Below are positions 8,414 to 14,829 of a stretch of DNA of 19,481 bases, one piece after another. The notes under the pieces are model-generated. The model was given only the letters and a program-made list of their open reading frames with translations, was not told the origin of the DNA and ran no database searches. The translations under genes were made by a program, and so were the position numbers. The stretch's first letter is position 1. The number at the start of each line of letters is the position of its first letter. This DNA is from Rhodobacteraceae bacterium UBA3069 (GTDB lineage: Bacteria > Pseudomonadota > Alphaproteobacteria > Rhodobacterales > Rhodobacteraceae). The stretch lies in assembly GCA_002366795.1 (NCBI GenBank), contig DFBX01000016.1, positions 1 through 19,481 of the forward strand, read 5' to 3'.

Positions 8414-8446
8414 CAGGAATTTAGCCCAGATTCCCACAGGATGTAG

Positions 8447-8455
8447 TTATCCACA
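8447..8455 (+). promoter_or_regulatory. DnaA box (TTATCCACA)
   Basis: The nine bases match the strict DnaA-box consensus perfectly and lie about 35 bp upstream of the -35 element of the predicted dcw promoter. A weaker similar string, TTCCCACAGG, lies at 8431-8440. A single strong box next to a promoter is more consistent with DnaA acting as a transcription factor than with an origin. Confidence 0.55.
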
Positions 8456-8460
8456 GGCCT

Positions 8461-8787
8461 CCAGAACAAGATATGGGTGCGGATTTCCGCCGATGTACAC
8501 ATTTTGTTGATAATCTAACAACAATACACACCACATGTAGTCACAGCAACCGCAGCGCATTTTCTCCCATCTTTTCCCGAAAAAATCCCCAATCCAGAGT
8601 CGGGAAAGCGGCTCGCTCCGGCTATTAGCCTCGATTTACCCATGAATCACGGGGGTTTTGCGTCAGATTGATTCGCAAGTGGCCAGGCGTTGCATTGCGG
8701 CCTCACCCGGATTTTGGCGCAGGTTCCATGCTTTCCCAGAACCCGCGACCCGAAGTGCCATGAAATCCCGCGGCCACCCCGAAAACG
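8461..8787. other. Gene-free stretch between the dcw promoter and the mrp terminator
   Basis: I see no credible gene here. The stretch is AT-richer than its surroundings and contains two small dyads: GCGGA-TT-TCCGC (8479-8490) and TTGTT-N8-AACAA (8504-8521). It also contains a pyrimidine-rich run, TTTTCTCCCATCTTTTCCC, ending near 8578. These could be protein-binding sites of the dcw control region. No tRNA, terminator or longer repeat was recognised. Confidence 0.5.
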
Positions 8788-8819
8788 GCAAAACGCCCCG
8801 CCGTTTCGGGCGGGGCGTT
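8788..8819 (-). terminator. Intrinsic terminator of mrp
   Basis: Read on the minus strand, AACGCCCCGCC is followed by a short loop and GGCGGGGCGTTTTG. This is a very GC-rich 11-bp stem with a TTTT tail, 28 bp after the mrp stop codon. Confidence 0.85.
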
Positions 8820-8846
8820 CCGTGAAACGGGCGGATTGACTGGATA

Positions 8847-9935
8847 TCAGGCCTTGCCGGCCTTGATCAGCCCTTCGGCCAGCTGCGCATAGGCTCGCGC
8901 CATGGGGCTGTCGCCCGTTGCAATGGGCGTACCGCCATCGCCGCCAAGCCGCGTATCCAGGTCAATGGGAAGCTGCGCCAGCAGCGGCACCCCCATTTCG
9001 GCGGCCTCGTCACCCACACCGCCATGGCCAAAGATATGCGCCTCGTGGCCACATTGGGGACAGGTATAGAAGGACATGTTCTCGATCAGGCCCAGCATCG
9101 GCACTTTCAGGGTCTTGAACATATCAATCGCCTTGCGCGCATCCAGCAGCGCCACGTCCTGCGGGGTAGACACGACGATGGCCCCGTCCAGTTCGGCCCT
9201 TTGGCCAAGGGTCAGCTGCACGTCACCAGTGCCGGGCGGCAAGTCGATCAGCAGAATGTCCAGCTCGCCCCAATTTACCTGCCCCATCATCTGTTGCAGC
9301 GCGCCCATCAACATCGGGCCGCGCCAGATCACCGCTTTTGCCTCGTCCAGCATCAACCCGATGGACATCAGCGTGACGCCATGGGCGTGGATCGGTTCGA
9401 TGGTCGTGCCATCGGGACTGGCGGCGCGGGCGGTCGCGCCCATCATGCGCGGCTGCGAGGGGCCGTAAATATCCGCGTCCAACAGCCCAACCTTGCGCCC
9501 AGCCCGCGCCAGGGCCACCGCAAGATTCGACGACACGGTGGATTTGCCAACCCCACCCTTGCCAGACCCGATCACGATCATATGCTTGACACCCGGCGGG
9601 TTCATGCTGCCCTGCTGCGGCTTGGGATGCCCGCCGATCTTGAGCGAGGGGGCCTCGCCCTGCGGCGGTTTCGGCGCAGCCTTGGACGGGCCATGCGCAG
9701 TCAGGGCGACCGACACCTTGGACACCCCGGCAATCTTGCCCACCTCTGCCTCTGCTGCGGCGCGCAGCGGCTCCATCTGGCGGGCCAATTCAGGTGACGG
9801 CGCTTCGATCACGAAACGCACCGCGTCGCCGTCGATGCCAAGCGCGCGCACCATATCCGATGAAAGCAGCGTCTTACCGCCGGGAATCGCGATCTGGTCC
9901 AGAACTGCCTCGACCTGTTGCAGGGTCACTGCCAT
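8847..9935 (-). CDS. mrp: Iron-sulfur cluster carrier protein Mrp/ApbC
   Basis: A cytosolic P-loop ATPase of 362 aa that carries and inserts 4Fe-4S clusters (Mrp/NBP35/ApbC family). The N-terminal MIP18 (DUF59) domain spans about 1-80, and a Pro/Lys-rich linker about 82-115. The deviant Walker A GSGKGGVGKS is at 123-132, DADIYGPSQPRM at 153-164, and DLPPGTGDVQ at 231-240. The cluster-binding CPQC (Cys292 and Cys295) lies in the FYTCPQCGH segment. The ATG at 9933-9935 is preceded by a strong Shine-Dalgarno (AAGGAGG, seven bases away), which decides the start against the longer open frame reaching 9992. It is a stand-alone gene with its own terminator, divergent from the DUF1127 gene. Confidence 0.95.
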   Translation of the reverse strand: MAVTLQQVEAVLDQIAIPGGKTLLSSDMVRALGIDGDAVRFVIEAPSPELARQMEPLRAAAEAEVGKIAGVSKVSVALTAHGPSKAAPKPPQGEAPSLKIGGHPKPQQGSMNPPGVKHMIVIGSGKGGVGKSTVSSNLAVALARAGRKVGLLDADIYGPSQPRMMGATARAASPDGTTIEPIHAHGVTLMSIGLMLDEAKAVIWRGPMLMGALQQMMGQVNWGELDILLIDLPPGTGDVQLTLGQRAELDGAIVVSTPQDVALLDARKAIDMFKTLKVPMLGLIENMSFYTCPQCGHEAHIFGHGGVGDEAAEMGVPLLAQLPIDLDTRLGGDGGTPIATGDSPMARAYAQLAEGLIKAGKA

Positions 9936-10023
9936 GGGGTGCCTCCTTATACAGTAGCGCTGCATAGGTGGCATTTTTTGTGGCGGGCGCAACCCCGCGC
10001 CACAAGTTTGAGATACCCACGCC

Positions 10024-10083
10024 TGACGTGACGATCCCTCACGTCAAGAAGTGACGCTACGTAAAATAGGTCAGCACTACGTA
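10024..10083. promoter_or_regulatory. Divergent control region with ACGT-centred dyads
   Basis: Between mrp and the DUF1127 gene lies a perfect 8-bp inverted repeat, TGACGTGA (10024-10031) and TCACGTCA (10039-10046), with a 7-bp spacer. It is followed by two copies of CTACGTA (10057-10063 and 10077-10083) exactly 20 bp apart. A TAAAAT at 10062-10067 could be a -10 element for the rightward transcript, with the right arm of the repeat at the -35 position. In R. sphaeroides the homologous DUF1127-sRNA locus is driven by heat-shock/stress sigma factors (RpoHI/RpoHII); I could not recognise such a promoter with confidence here. Confidence 0.45.
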
Positions 10084-10198
10084 TGCATTTGCTGCATGGC
10101 GGCAATGCCGTCCTGTGCATTGTGCAAGTGCAGCATCGGCGTAAATTGAGACCAACAGAGCGCATCACGACAACAGACGGCACAGAAGGCAGATCGAC

Positions 10199-10417
10199 AT
10201 GGCATACGCTTCCGATATTCGCAGCACGGCAACCGGCCAATCCCGCATTGGCGCAATCTTTGGCGACATCGCGGCACGCTTCGCGCGTTACAGCATGTAT
10301 CGCAAGACCCTGAACGAACTGGCAACGCTGTCCAGCCGCGAGTTGAACGACATGGGCCTGTGCCGCTCGCAAATCCGCTCGGTGGCGTATGAACACGCCT
10401 ACGACAACCAGAAATAA
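10199..10417 (+). CDS. ccaF1: DUF1127 small basic protein, CcaF1-like
   Basis: A 72-aa protein with the DUF1127 core YRKTLNELATLSSRELNDMG at about residues 34-53, followed by LCRSQIRSVAYE. Arg and Lys are frequent, fitting the RNA-binding role reported for the DUF1127 protein CcaF1 (RSP_6037) of Rhodobacter sphaeroides. There it is co-transcribed with the downstream CcsR sRNAs under stress, and affects maturation and turnover of RNAs. The same arrangement exists here: the stop at 10415-10417 lies 21 bp before the first of eight CCUCCUCCC-loop hairpins, with no terminator in between. A weak AAGG stands about ten bases before the ATG. The orthology call rests on size, domain and context. The 5' leader is long if transcription begins near 10074. 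Confidence 0.85.
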   Translation: MAYASDIRSTATGQSRIGAIFGDIAARFARYSMYRKTLNELATLSSRELNDMGLCRSQIRSVAYEHAYDNQK

Positions 10418-10438
10418 CTGGACAAGAACAACCGGGAT

Positions 10439-10514
10439 CTGACGCTCCTCTCCTCCTCCCTGGATCGTCAGTGAACTCGCGGCGGCATCGCTCTCCTCCC
10501 TTAGATGTCGCCGC
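10439..10514 (+). ncRNA. CcsR-type sRNA, hairpin pair 1
   Basis: Hairpin one: CTGACG (10439-10444) pairs with CGTCAG (10466-10471), with the full motif CTCTCCTCCTCCCTG (10448-10462) in the loop. Hairpin two: GCGGCGGCAT (10479-10488) pairs with ATGTCGCCGC (10505-10514) including one G-U. Its loop holds a shortened motif, CTCTCCTCCCT (10491-10501), lacking one CTC unit. Grouping into a two-hairpin RNA follows the R. sphaeroides CcsR and rhizobial cuckoo RNA layout; the ends are inferred. Confidence 0.7.
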
Positions 10515-10545
10515 ATCTTATACCGCCCGAAATGGCAAAGCAGAT

Positions 10546-10624
10546 ACGGGATCGCCCCTCTCCTCCTCCCTGGGGTCCCCGTTAGAGCAAAGGATCTCTC
10601 TCCTCCTCCCTGAGATTCGCGCTC
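10546..10624 (+). ncRNA. CcsR-type sRNA, hairpin pair 2
   Basis: Hairpin three: ACGGG-CCCC (10546-10557, with a small bulge) pairs with GGGG-CCCGT (10572-10582), and the loop motif is at 10558-10572. Hairpin four: GGATCTC (10592-10598) pairs with GAGATTC (10612-10618), extended by outer GAGC/GCTC pairs (10585-10588 and 10621-10624), and the loop motif is at 10598-10612. Both loops carry the complete CCTCCTCCC core. An A/T-containing linker (10515-10545) separates it from pair 1 and could be an RNase E cleavage region. Confidence 0.7.
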
Positions 10625-10631
10625 AATTCTA

Positions 10632-10746
10632 CGGCGGCACCCTCTCCTCCTCTCTGGGTGTCGCCGACAAAATTCGGCGCTTCGGGCATGTCCTGCCGCG
10701 CCACATCGGATCGGCCAGCCTCTCTCCTCCTCCCTGAGGTCGGTCG
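10632..10746 (+). ncRNA. CcsR-type sRNA, hairpin pair 3
   Basis: Hairpin five: CGGCGGCACCC (10632-10642) pairs with GGGTGTCGCCG (10656-10666), 11 bp with one G-U. Its loop motif at 10642-10656 is a variant, CCTCCTCTC instead of CCTCCTCCC. Hairpin six: CGGCCAGCCTC (10712-10722) pairs with GAGGTCGGTCG (10736-10746) with one mismatch, and the canonical loop motif is at 10722-10736. The 45-nt gap between the two hairpins is the longest within any pair, so these may instead be separate units. Confidence 0.6.
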
Positions 10747-10752
10747 TTACCC

Positions 10753-10840
10753 GCAAGTGGTCTCTCTCCTCCTCCCTGAGACCCCTTGCAAGATAAGAAC
10801 GGCGGTGCCCTCTCCTCCTCCCGGGGTGCCGCCGTTTTTT
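10753..10840 (+). ncRNA. CcsR-type sRNA, hairpin pair 4, ending in the terminator
   Basis: Hairpin seven: GCAAGTGGTCTC (10753-10764) pairs with GAGACCCCTTGC (10778-10789), 12 positions with one mismatch, and the loop motif is at 10764-10778. Hairpin eight: AACGGCGGTGCCC (10798-10810) pairs with GGGTGCCGCCGTT (10824-10836), with CTCTCCTCCTCCCG in the loop, and is followed by a T tract. The same hairpin therefore exposes the anti-Shine-Dalgarno motif and ends transcription. Confidence 0.75.
10798..10840 (+). terminator. Intrinsic terminator of the DUF1127-sRNA operon
   Basis: A 13-bp stem (two G-U pairs) is followed by six T at 10835-10840. It is the last of the eight array hairpins and ends the rightward transcript before uvrD, which runs convergently. 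Confidence 0.9.
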
Positions 10841-11135
10841 ATTGTCTTGCTGAAATTCTGGATAAAGGCTGGGGGCGCTGCCCCCTCGATTGAACCGCAA
10901 AAGGCGTTTCACCCCCCCCCCTCCGAGGTATTTTCGGAACAGTGAAGCGAATTGGAGAGCGCCCGCCTTGATGGAGGAGCGACACGGCGAGGGGTGCGCG
11001 GTGGCATTGCCCCGAAAGCCCGAAGGCGCCAGCCGAGGGCCATACCCAAGCGTGAGGAAGTTTTCGCAAGAAACCTTCCCGAATGCGCGGGAGCGTTCCC
11101 TTGCGGGATGTCAGCAGTTCAGGATTGAAAGCGCG
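10841..11135. other. Convergent gene-free region with an interspersed repeat
   Basis: No gene is seen between the sRNA terminator and the uvrD stop. The region holds the palindrome GGGGGCGCTGCCCCC (about 10871-10885) and a run of ten C (10912-10921). Next to the run is the string GAGGTATTTTCGGAACAGTG (from 10925), which resembles a second copy at 13583. A hairpin, GGAAG-N14-CTTCC with extra inner pairs, lies at 11056-11079. The mixture looks like a degenerate interspersed intergenic element. No clear T-tailed terminator for uvrD was found. Confidence 0.5.
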
Positions 11136-13484
11136 TCAGAACGGCACGTCATTTTCGGCCGTCACATAGCCCGCGACGACCTTTTTCGTGCCCGCTTTTT
11201 CAAAGGCGACTTCCAGCTTGTCGCCTTCGATCGCCTCGATCCGGCCATAACCGAATTTTTGGTGGAACACGCGCTCGCCCACGGTGAAGGCGCTGATCGC
11301 CTGGCTGTCTATGACCGTGTTGCGCGATTCGCGTGGCTGGCTGGTGCCGCGTTGGCCCGCGCGCGATTGCAGGCGTTTCCAGCCAGGGGAGTTGTATACA
11401 TTCGCTTCGGCCACGCGGGTTTCGATGTTCGATGCGCCATAGTTTTGCGCCGCCGCGCCATAGCCGCCGCCGTATAGCCCCGGCGGGGTCAGCACATCCA
11501 CGTGATCCTCGGGCAGCTCGTCGATAAAGCGCGAGGGCATCTGGCTTTGCCATTGCCCGTAAACGCGACGGTTTCCGGCAAAGGAAATGGTGCACAGCTC
11601 CTCGGCCCGGGTAATGCCGACATAGGCGAGGCGCCGTTCTTCCTCCAGCCCCTTCTGGCCGGATTCGTCCATTGACCGTTGCGAGGGGAACAGCCCGTCC
11701 TCCCAGCCCGGCAGGAAGACCACGGGAAATTCCAGCCCCTTGGCCCCGTGCAGCGTCATGATCGATACCTTCGGCTCTTCCGCTTCGGCGTCATTATCCA
11801 TAATCAGGGCGACGTGCTCCAGAAACCCTTGCAGGTTCTCGAAGTTTTCCAGCGCCTTAACCAGTTCCTTGAGGTTTTCCAGACGGCCCGGTGCCTCGGG
11901 CGTCTTGTCGTTCTGCCACCTGCCGGTGTAGCCGGATTCGTCGAGGATACGTTCGGCCAGTTCGATATGGGTGAAACCACCATCCATCATTTCGACGCGC
12001 CAGCGGTCTATGTTTTCCACCAACATGCCAAGCTGCCCGCCGCCCTTGCCCGCGATGGCACGTTCGGCCACAGCGATGCGGGCGCCTTCGACCAGCGGCA
12101 CGCCATGTTCGCGGGCGATGCGTTGGATAGTCTGTTGCGCCTTGTCGCCAAGCCCGCGCTTGGGCGTGTTCACGATCCGCTCGAACGCCAGATCATCCGA
12201 GGGCTGGGTGATCACGCGGAAATAGGCCATGGCATCGCGAATCTCGAGCCGTTCATAGAAGCGCGGGCCGCCGATCACGCGATAAGGCAGGCCGATGGTC
12301 AGGAACCGGTCTTCAAAGGCGCGCATCTGGTGCGAGGCGCGCACAAGGATGGCCATGTCGTCAAGGCTGTAGGGCCGCATCCCGCGCGATCCACCTTGCA
12401 GCGCCTCTAATTCGTCGCCGACCCAGCGGGCCTCTTCCTCGCCGTCCCAATGGCCGATAAGGCGAACCTTTTCGCCATCCTCTGCCTCGGTCCACAGGGT
12501 CTTGCCCAAGCGGCCCGCGTTGCCCGCGATCACGCCAGTGGCGGCGGCAAGGATATGCGGCGTAGAACGGTAGTTCTGTTCCAGCCGGACCACCTTGGCC
12601 CCTTCGAAATCTTTCTCGAATCGCAGGATGTTGCCCACTTCGGCCCCGCGCCAGCCATAGATCGACTGGTCGTCATCGCCCACGCAGCAGATGTTACGAT
12701 GCCCGCCCGCCAGCAGCCGCAGCCACAAGTATTGGGCGACGTTGGTGTCCTGGTATTCGTCCACGAGGATGTATTTGAACCAGCGGCGGTATTGCGCCAA
12801 CAAGTCATCGTGTTTCTGGAAGATCGTAACCATGTGCAGAAGCAAGTCGCCGAAATCGACCGCGTTCAACTCTCGCAACCGGCGCTGGTAGGCGGCATAG
12901 AGAGGGATGCCGCGGTTGTCATAGGCGCCTGCCTCGGACGCGGGCACGTTTTCGGGCGTCCATGCGCGGTTTTTCCACTGGTCGATGATGCCCGCCAGAC
13001 CGCGCGCGGGCCAGCGTTTGTCGTCAATGCCTTCCGCCGCGATCAACTGCTTGAGCAGGCGCAGTTGGTCGTCCGTGTCCAGGATGGTGAAGTTAGATTT
13101 CAGCCCGACCAGTTCGGCATGACGGCGCAGCAGTTTCACACAGACCGAATGGAAGGTGCCCATCCATGGCATGCCCTCGATCTGCTGGTTCAGCATCCGG
13201 CCGACGCGCTGTTTCATTTCGCGCGCGGCCTTGTTGGTGAAGGTGACGGACAGGATTTCGTTCGGCATGGCGCGACCGGTTTGCAGCAGATGCACGATTC
13301 GCGTGGTCAGCGCCTTGGTCTTGCCGGTCCCTGCCCCGGCTAGCATCAGAACGGGGCCATCCAATGCCTCGACCGCCTCGCGCTGCGCGGGGTTCAGGTC
13401 ATCCAGGTAGGGCGTGCCACGGGCGGCCATGGCGCGGGCGGCAAGGCCGGATGCGGTCGGCGGGGTATGATCGAAGCTGTCCAT
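11136..13484 (-). CDS. uvrD: ATP-dependent 3'-5' DNA helicase UvrD/PcrA
   Basis: A superfamily 1 helicase of 782 aa that acts in nucleotide excision and mismatch repair and in removing RecA or stalled complexes. All SF1A motifs are visible: Q-motif LNPAQREAV (30-38), Walker A GAGTGKT (50-56), motif II DEYQDTN (242-248), motif III QSIYGWRGA (273-281), motif IV QNYRST (303-308), motif V TLHGAKGLEF (577-586) and motif VI YVGITRA (621-627). A C-terminal Tudor-like tail (GERVFHQKFGYGRIEAIEGDK) matches PcrA-type proteins. I chose the ATG at 13482-13484; the open frame continues upstream to 13622 but those codons cross the SOS box and an intergenic repeat and give no conserved sequence. A GTTC-N7-GTTC box 42 bp upstream indicates LexA control. 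Confidence 0.95.
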   Translation of the reverse strand: MDSFDHTPPTASGLAARAMAARGTPYLDDLNPAQREAVEALDGPVLMLAGAGTGKTKALTTRIVHLLQTGRAMPNEILSVTFTNKAAREMKQRVGRMLNQQIEGMPWMGTFHSVCVKLLRRHAELVGLKSNFTILDTDDQLRLLKQLIAAEGIDDKRWPARGLAGIIDQWKNRAWTPENVPASEAGAYDNRGIPLYAAYQRRLRELNAVDFGDLLLHMVTIFQKHDDLLAQYRRWFKYILVDEYQDTNVAQYLWLRLLAGGHRNICCVGDDDQSIYGWRGAEVGNILRFEKDFEGAKVVRLEQNYRSTPHILAAATGVIAGNAGRLGKTLWTEAEDGEKVRLIGHWDGEEEARWVGDELEALQGGSRGMRPYSLDDMAILVRASHQMRAFEDRFLTIGLPYRVIGGPRFYERLEIRDAMAYFRVITQPSDDLAFERIVNTPKRGLGDKAQQTIQRIAREHGVPLVEGARIAVAERAIAGKGGGQLGMLVENIDRWRVEMMDGGFTHIELAERILDESGYTGRWQNDKTPEAPGRLENLKELVKALENFENLQGFLEHVALIMDNDAEAEEPKVSIMTLHGAKGLEFPVVFLPGWEDGLFPSQRSMDESGQKGLEEERRLAYVGITRAEELCTISFAGNRRVYGQWQSQMPSRFIDELPEDHVDVLTPPGLYGGGYGAAAQNYGASNIETRVAEANVYNSPGWKRLQSRAGQRGTSQPRESRNTVIDSQAISAFTVGERVFHQKFGYGRIEAIEGDKLEVAFEKAGTKKVVAGYVTAENDVPF

Positions 13485-13525
13485 GAGGCGCAACCTAGCA
13501 AGGGCGTGCGTGAAGTTAAAGACAA

Positions 13526-13540
13526 GTTCACACTCTGTTC
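13526..13540. promoter_or_regulatory. LexA (SOS) box GTTC-N7-GTTC upstream of uvrD
   Basis: GTTC at 13526-13529 and GTTC at 13537-13540 are separated by exactly seven bases, the direct-repeat SOS operator of alphaproteobacteria such as R. sphaeroides. It lies 42 bp upstream of the uvrD/pcrA start and 126 bp from the divergent dehydrogenase start. The helicase, a DNA repair gene, is the logical target. Confidence 0.75.
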
Positions 13541-13581
13541 TGCCGCCTTGGCTCGGGTTTTTTTTCGGCGGGCGGGTGAAG

Positions 13582-13605
13582 ATGAGTATTTTGGGAACAA
13601 AGAAG
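13582..13605 (+). repeat. Short interspersed repeat GAGTATTTT-GGAACA
   Basis: GAGTATTTTGGGAACAAAG (from 13584) resembles GAGGTATTTTCGGAACAGTG at 10925. Both are followed by a GAAG-like end and lie in intergenic DNA next to a homopolymer run (C10 at 10912, G10 at 13643). Strings like this are, as I recall, widespread between genes in Rhodobacteraceae. Function unknown. Confidence 0.4.
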
Positions 13606-13665
13606 GCAGGGGGCAGCGACAATGCGGCTGGACATTCCGTGCGGGGGGGGGGAAATCATGGCGCC

Positions 13666-14799
13666 ATGACGCTTGATTACCGCTACCCCGCCCTGTCCGA
13701 CCTGCGTGCCCGCGCCAAGCGGCGGATGCCTTATTTCACATGGGAATACCTGGACAGCGGCACCGGCGAGGAGCTGGCACTGCGCCGTTCGCGCGAATCT
13801 CTGGATGCGGTGATGCTGGCCCCGCGGGCCTTGCGCGGCGCGCCCGTGCCGGATTTGTCCTGCACGGTTTTGGGGCGGCAATATGCGCGCCCCTTTGGCG
13901 TGTCGCCCGTAGGGATGACGGGGCTTTTCTGGCCCAAGGCAGAGCGGATACTGGCGGCCAATGCGGTGCGGCACAACCTGCCCTTTGGCCTGTCCACCGT
14001 CGCTGCGGCTTCGCCCGAGGATGTGGCGGATGTGGTGGGCGATCAGGGCTGGTTCCAGCTGTATCCGCCTGAAAGCATTGACCATAACTTGGATTTACTG
14101 GCCCGCGCCAAGGCTGCCGGTTTCCACACGCTGATATTGACGGTGGATGTGCCGGGGCCATCACGGCGCGAACGCTCGCGTCGGTCGGGGCTGCAAACGC
14201 CGCCGCGCATCACCCCGCGCATTGCCCTGCAAGCGGCGATGAAACCGCGCTGGTCGCTGGAAATCTTGCGCCACGGGATGCCGCGCGTGCGCAGCCTTGA
14301 AAAATATGTCGAGAAGACCGGCAATGGCCCGCATATCGGGCTGGGCCGACACCGCGCGCCAGACCCCGAGTTTTTCCGCATCATCCGCGACGCATGGGAC
14401 GGGCCGATTGTCGCCAAGGGGGTGATTCTGCCCGAAGATGCGCTGATGCTGCGCGATCTGGGTTGCGATGCGATCTGGGTGTCAAACCATGGCGGACGGC
14501 AGTTTGACGCCGCGCCAGGATCGGCCCATGCCCTTCCCGGCATCCGCGCCGCTTTGGGGCCGGATTTTCCGGTGATCTACGACGGGGCCACCGCATCGGG
14601 GCTGGATGTGCTGCGGGCCATCGCGCTTGGCGCGGACATGGTGATGCTGGGCCGCGCTTGGCTGTGGGGCGTGGCCGCACTTGGCGCGAAAGGGGCCGAT
14701 CATGTCGTTCACATCCTGACCGAGGATATGAAATCGGCCATGGTGCAGATGGGTATTTCGCGCCCGGAAGAGGCGCGGGCACTGCTTTGGAAACCGTGA
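13666..14799 (+). CDS. FMN-dependent alpha-hydroxy acid dehydrogenase (LldD/glycolate oxidase family)
   Basis: A 377-aa TIM-barrel flavoenzyme oxidising an L-2-hydroxy acid to the 2-keto acid. Key family residues are visible: the Tyr in WEYLDSGTGEE (Tyr28), QLY with Tyr133, TVDVPGPSRRER with Asp161 and Arg168, Lys251 in VAKGV, and SNHGGRQFD with catalytic His275 and substrate-binding Arg278. A second FMN phosphate segment is at YDGATASG and MLGRAWLWG. The substrate cannot be decided: lactate, mandelate or another hydroxy acid are all possible. The ATG at 13666-13668 begins the conserved part; upstream codons cross intergenic repeats. A run of ten G lies 13 bp before the ATG, in place of a clear Shine-Dalgarno. 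The gene is divergent from uvrD, and pyruvate carboxylase follows after 180 bp. Confidence 0.9.
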   Translation: MTLDYRYPALSDLRARAKRRMPYFTWEYLDSGTGEELALRRSRESLDAVMLAPRALRGAPVPDLSCTVLGRQYARPFGVSPVGMTGLFWPKAERILAANAVRHNLPFGLSTVAAASPEDVADVVGDQGWFQLYPPESIDHNLDLLARAKAAGFHTLILTVDVPGPSRRERSRRSGLQTPPRITPRIALQAAMKPRWSLEILRHGMPRVRSLEKYVEKTGNGPHIGLGRHRAPDPEFFRIIRDAWDGPIVAKGVILPEDALMLRDLGCDAIWVSNHGGRQFDAAPGSAHALPGIRAALGPDFPVIYDGATASGLDVLRAIALGADMVMLGRAWLWGVAALGAKGADHVVHILTEDMKSAMVQMGISRPEEARALLWKP

Positions 14800-14829
14800 C
14801 CGGGCCACGCGTCCGGCAATTTCCGATGG

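Larger units (their letters stand above)
10439..10840 (+). repeat. Eight-copy CTCTCCTCCTCCCTG hairpin-loop array
   Basis: Motif copies begin at 10448, 10491, 10558, 10598, 10642, 10722, 10764 and 10810. Spacing is irregular (40 to 80 bp), and each copy is enclosed by arms that are complementary to each other but differ between copies. Only the loop is conserved while the stems vary, which shows selection on the single-stranded loop. Copies 2 (shortened), 5 (CTC for CCC) and 8 (CCCG end) are variants. Confidence 0.92.

Noticed and set aside
8430..8660. Replication origin
   Set aside because: Only one perfect DnaA box and a moderately AT-rich stretch are present. No cluster of boxes or origin-associated genes (dnaA, hemE, parAB) lies nearby.
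9970..10013. Hairpin TTGTGGCG...CGCCACAA as a terminator
   Set aside because: The 8-bp perfect dyad lies in the mrp 5' region and has no T tract on the downstream side in either relevant orientation, so it was kept only as a possible leader structure.
10439..10840. CRISPR array
   Set aside because: The repeated unit is a 15-bp pyrimidine-rich loop with irregular spacing of 40-80 bp, and the sequences around it are self-complementary hairpin arms, not unique spacers. No cas genes are present.
9947..10912. Long minus-strand open frame (321 codons) over the sRNA array with recurring Arg-Glu-Glu-Glu peptides
   Set aside because: The peptide repeats are only the reverse complement of the CTCTCCTCCTCCC loops. 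The frame overlaps the DUF1127 gene and the mrp start, and the rest has no recognisable protein features.
13485..13622. N-terminal extension of the helicase
   Set aside because: The codons cross the SOS box and the interspersed repeat. The conserved protein begins at MDSFDHTPP, whose ATG is at 13482-13484.
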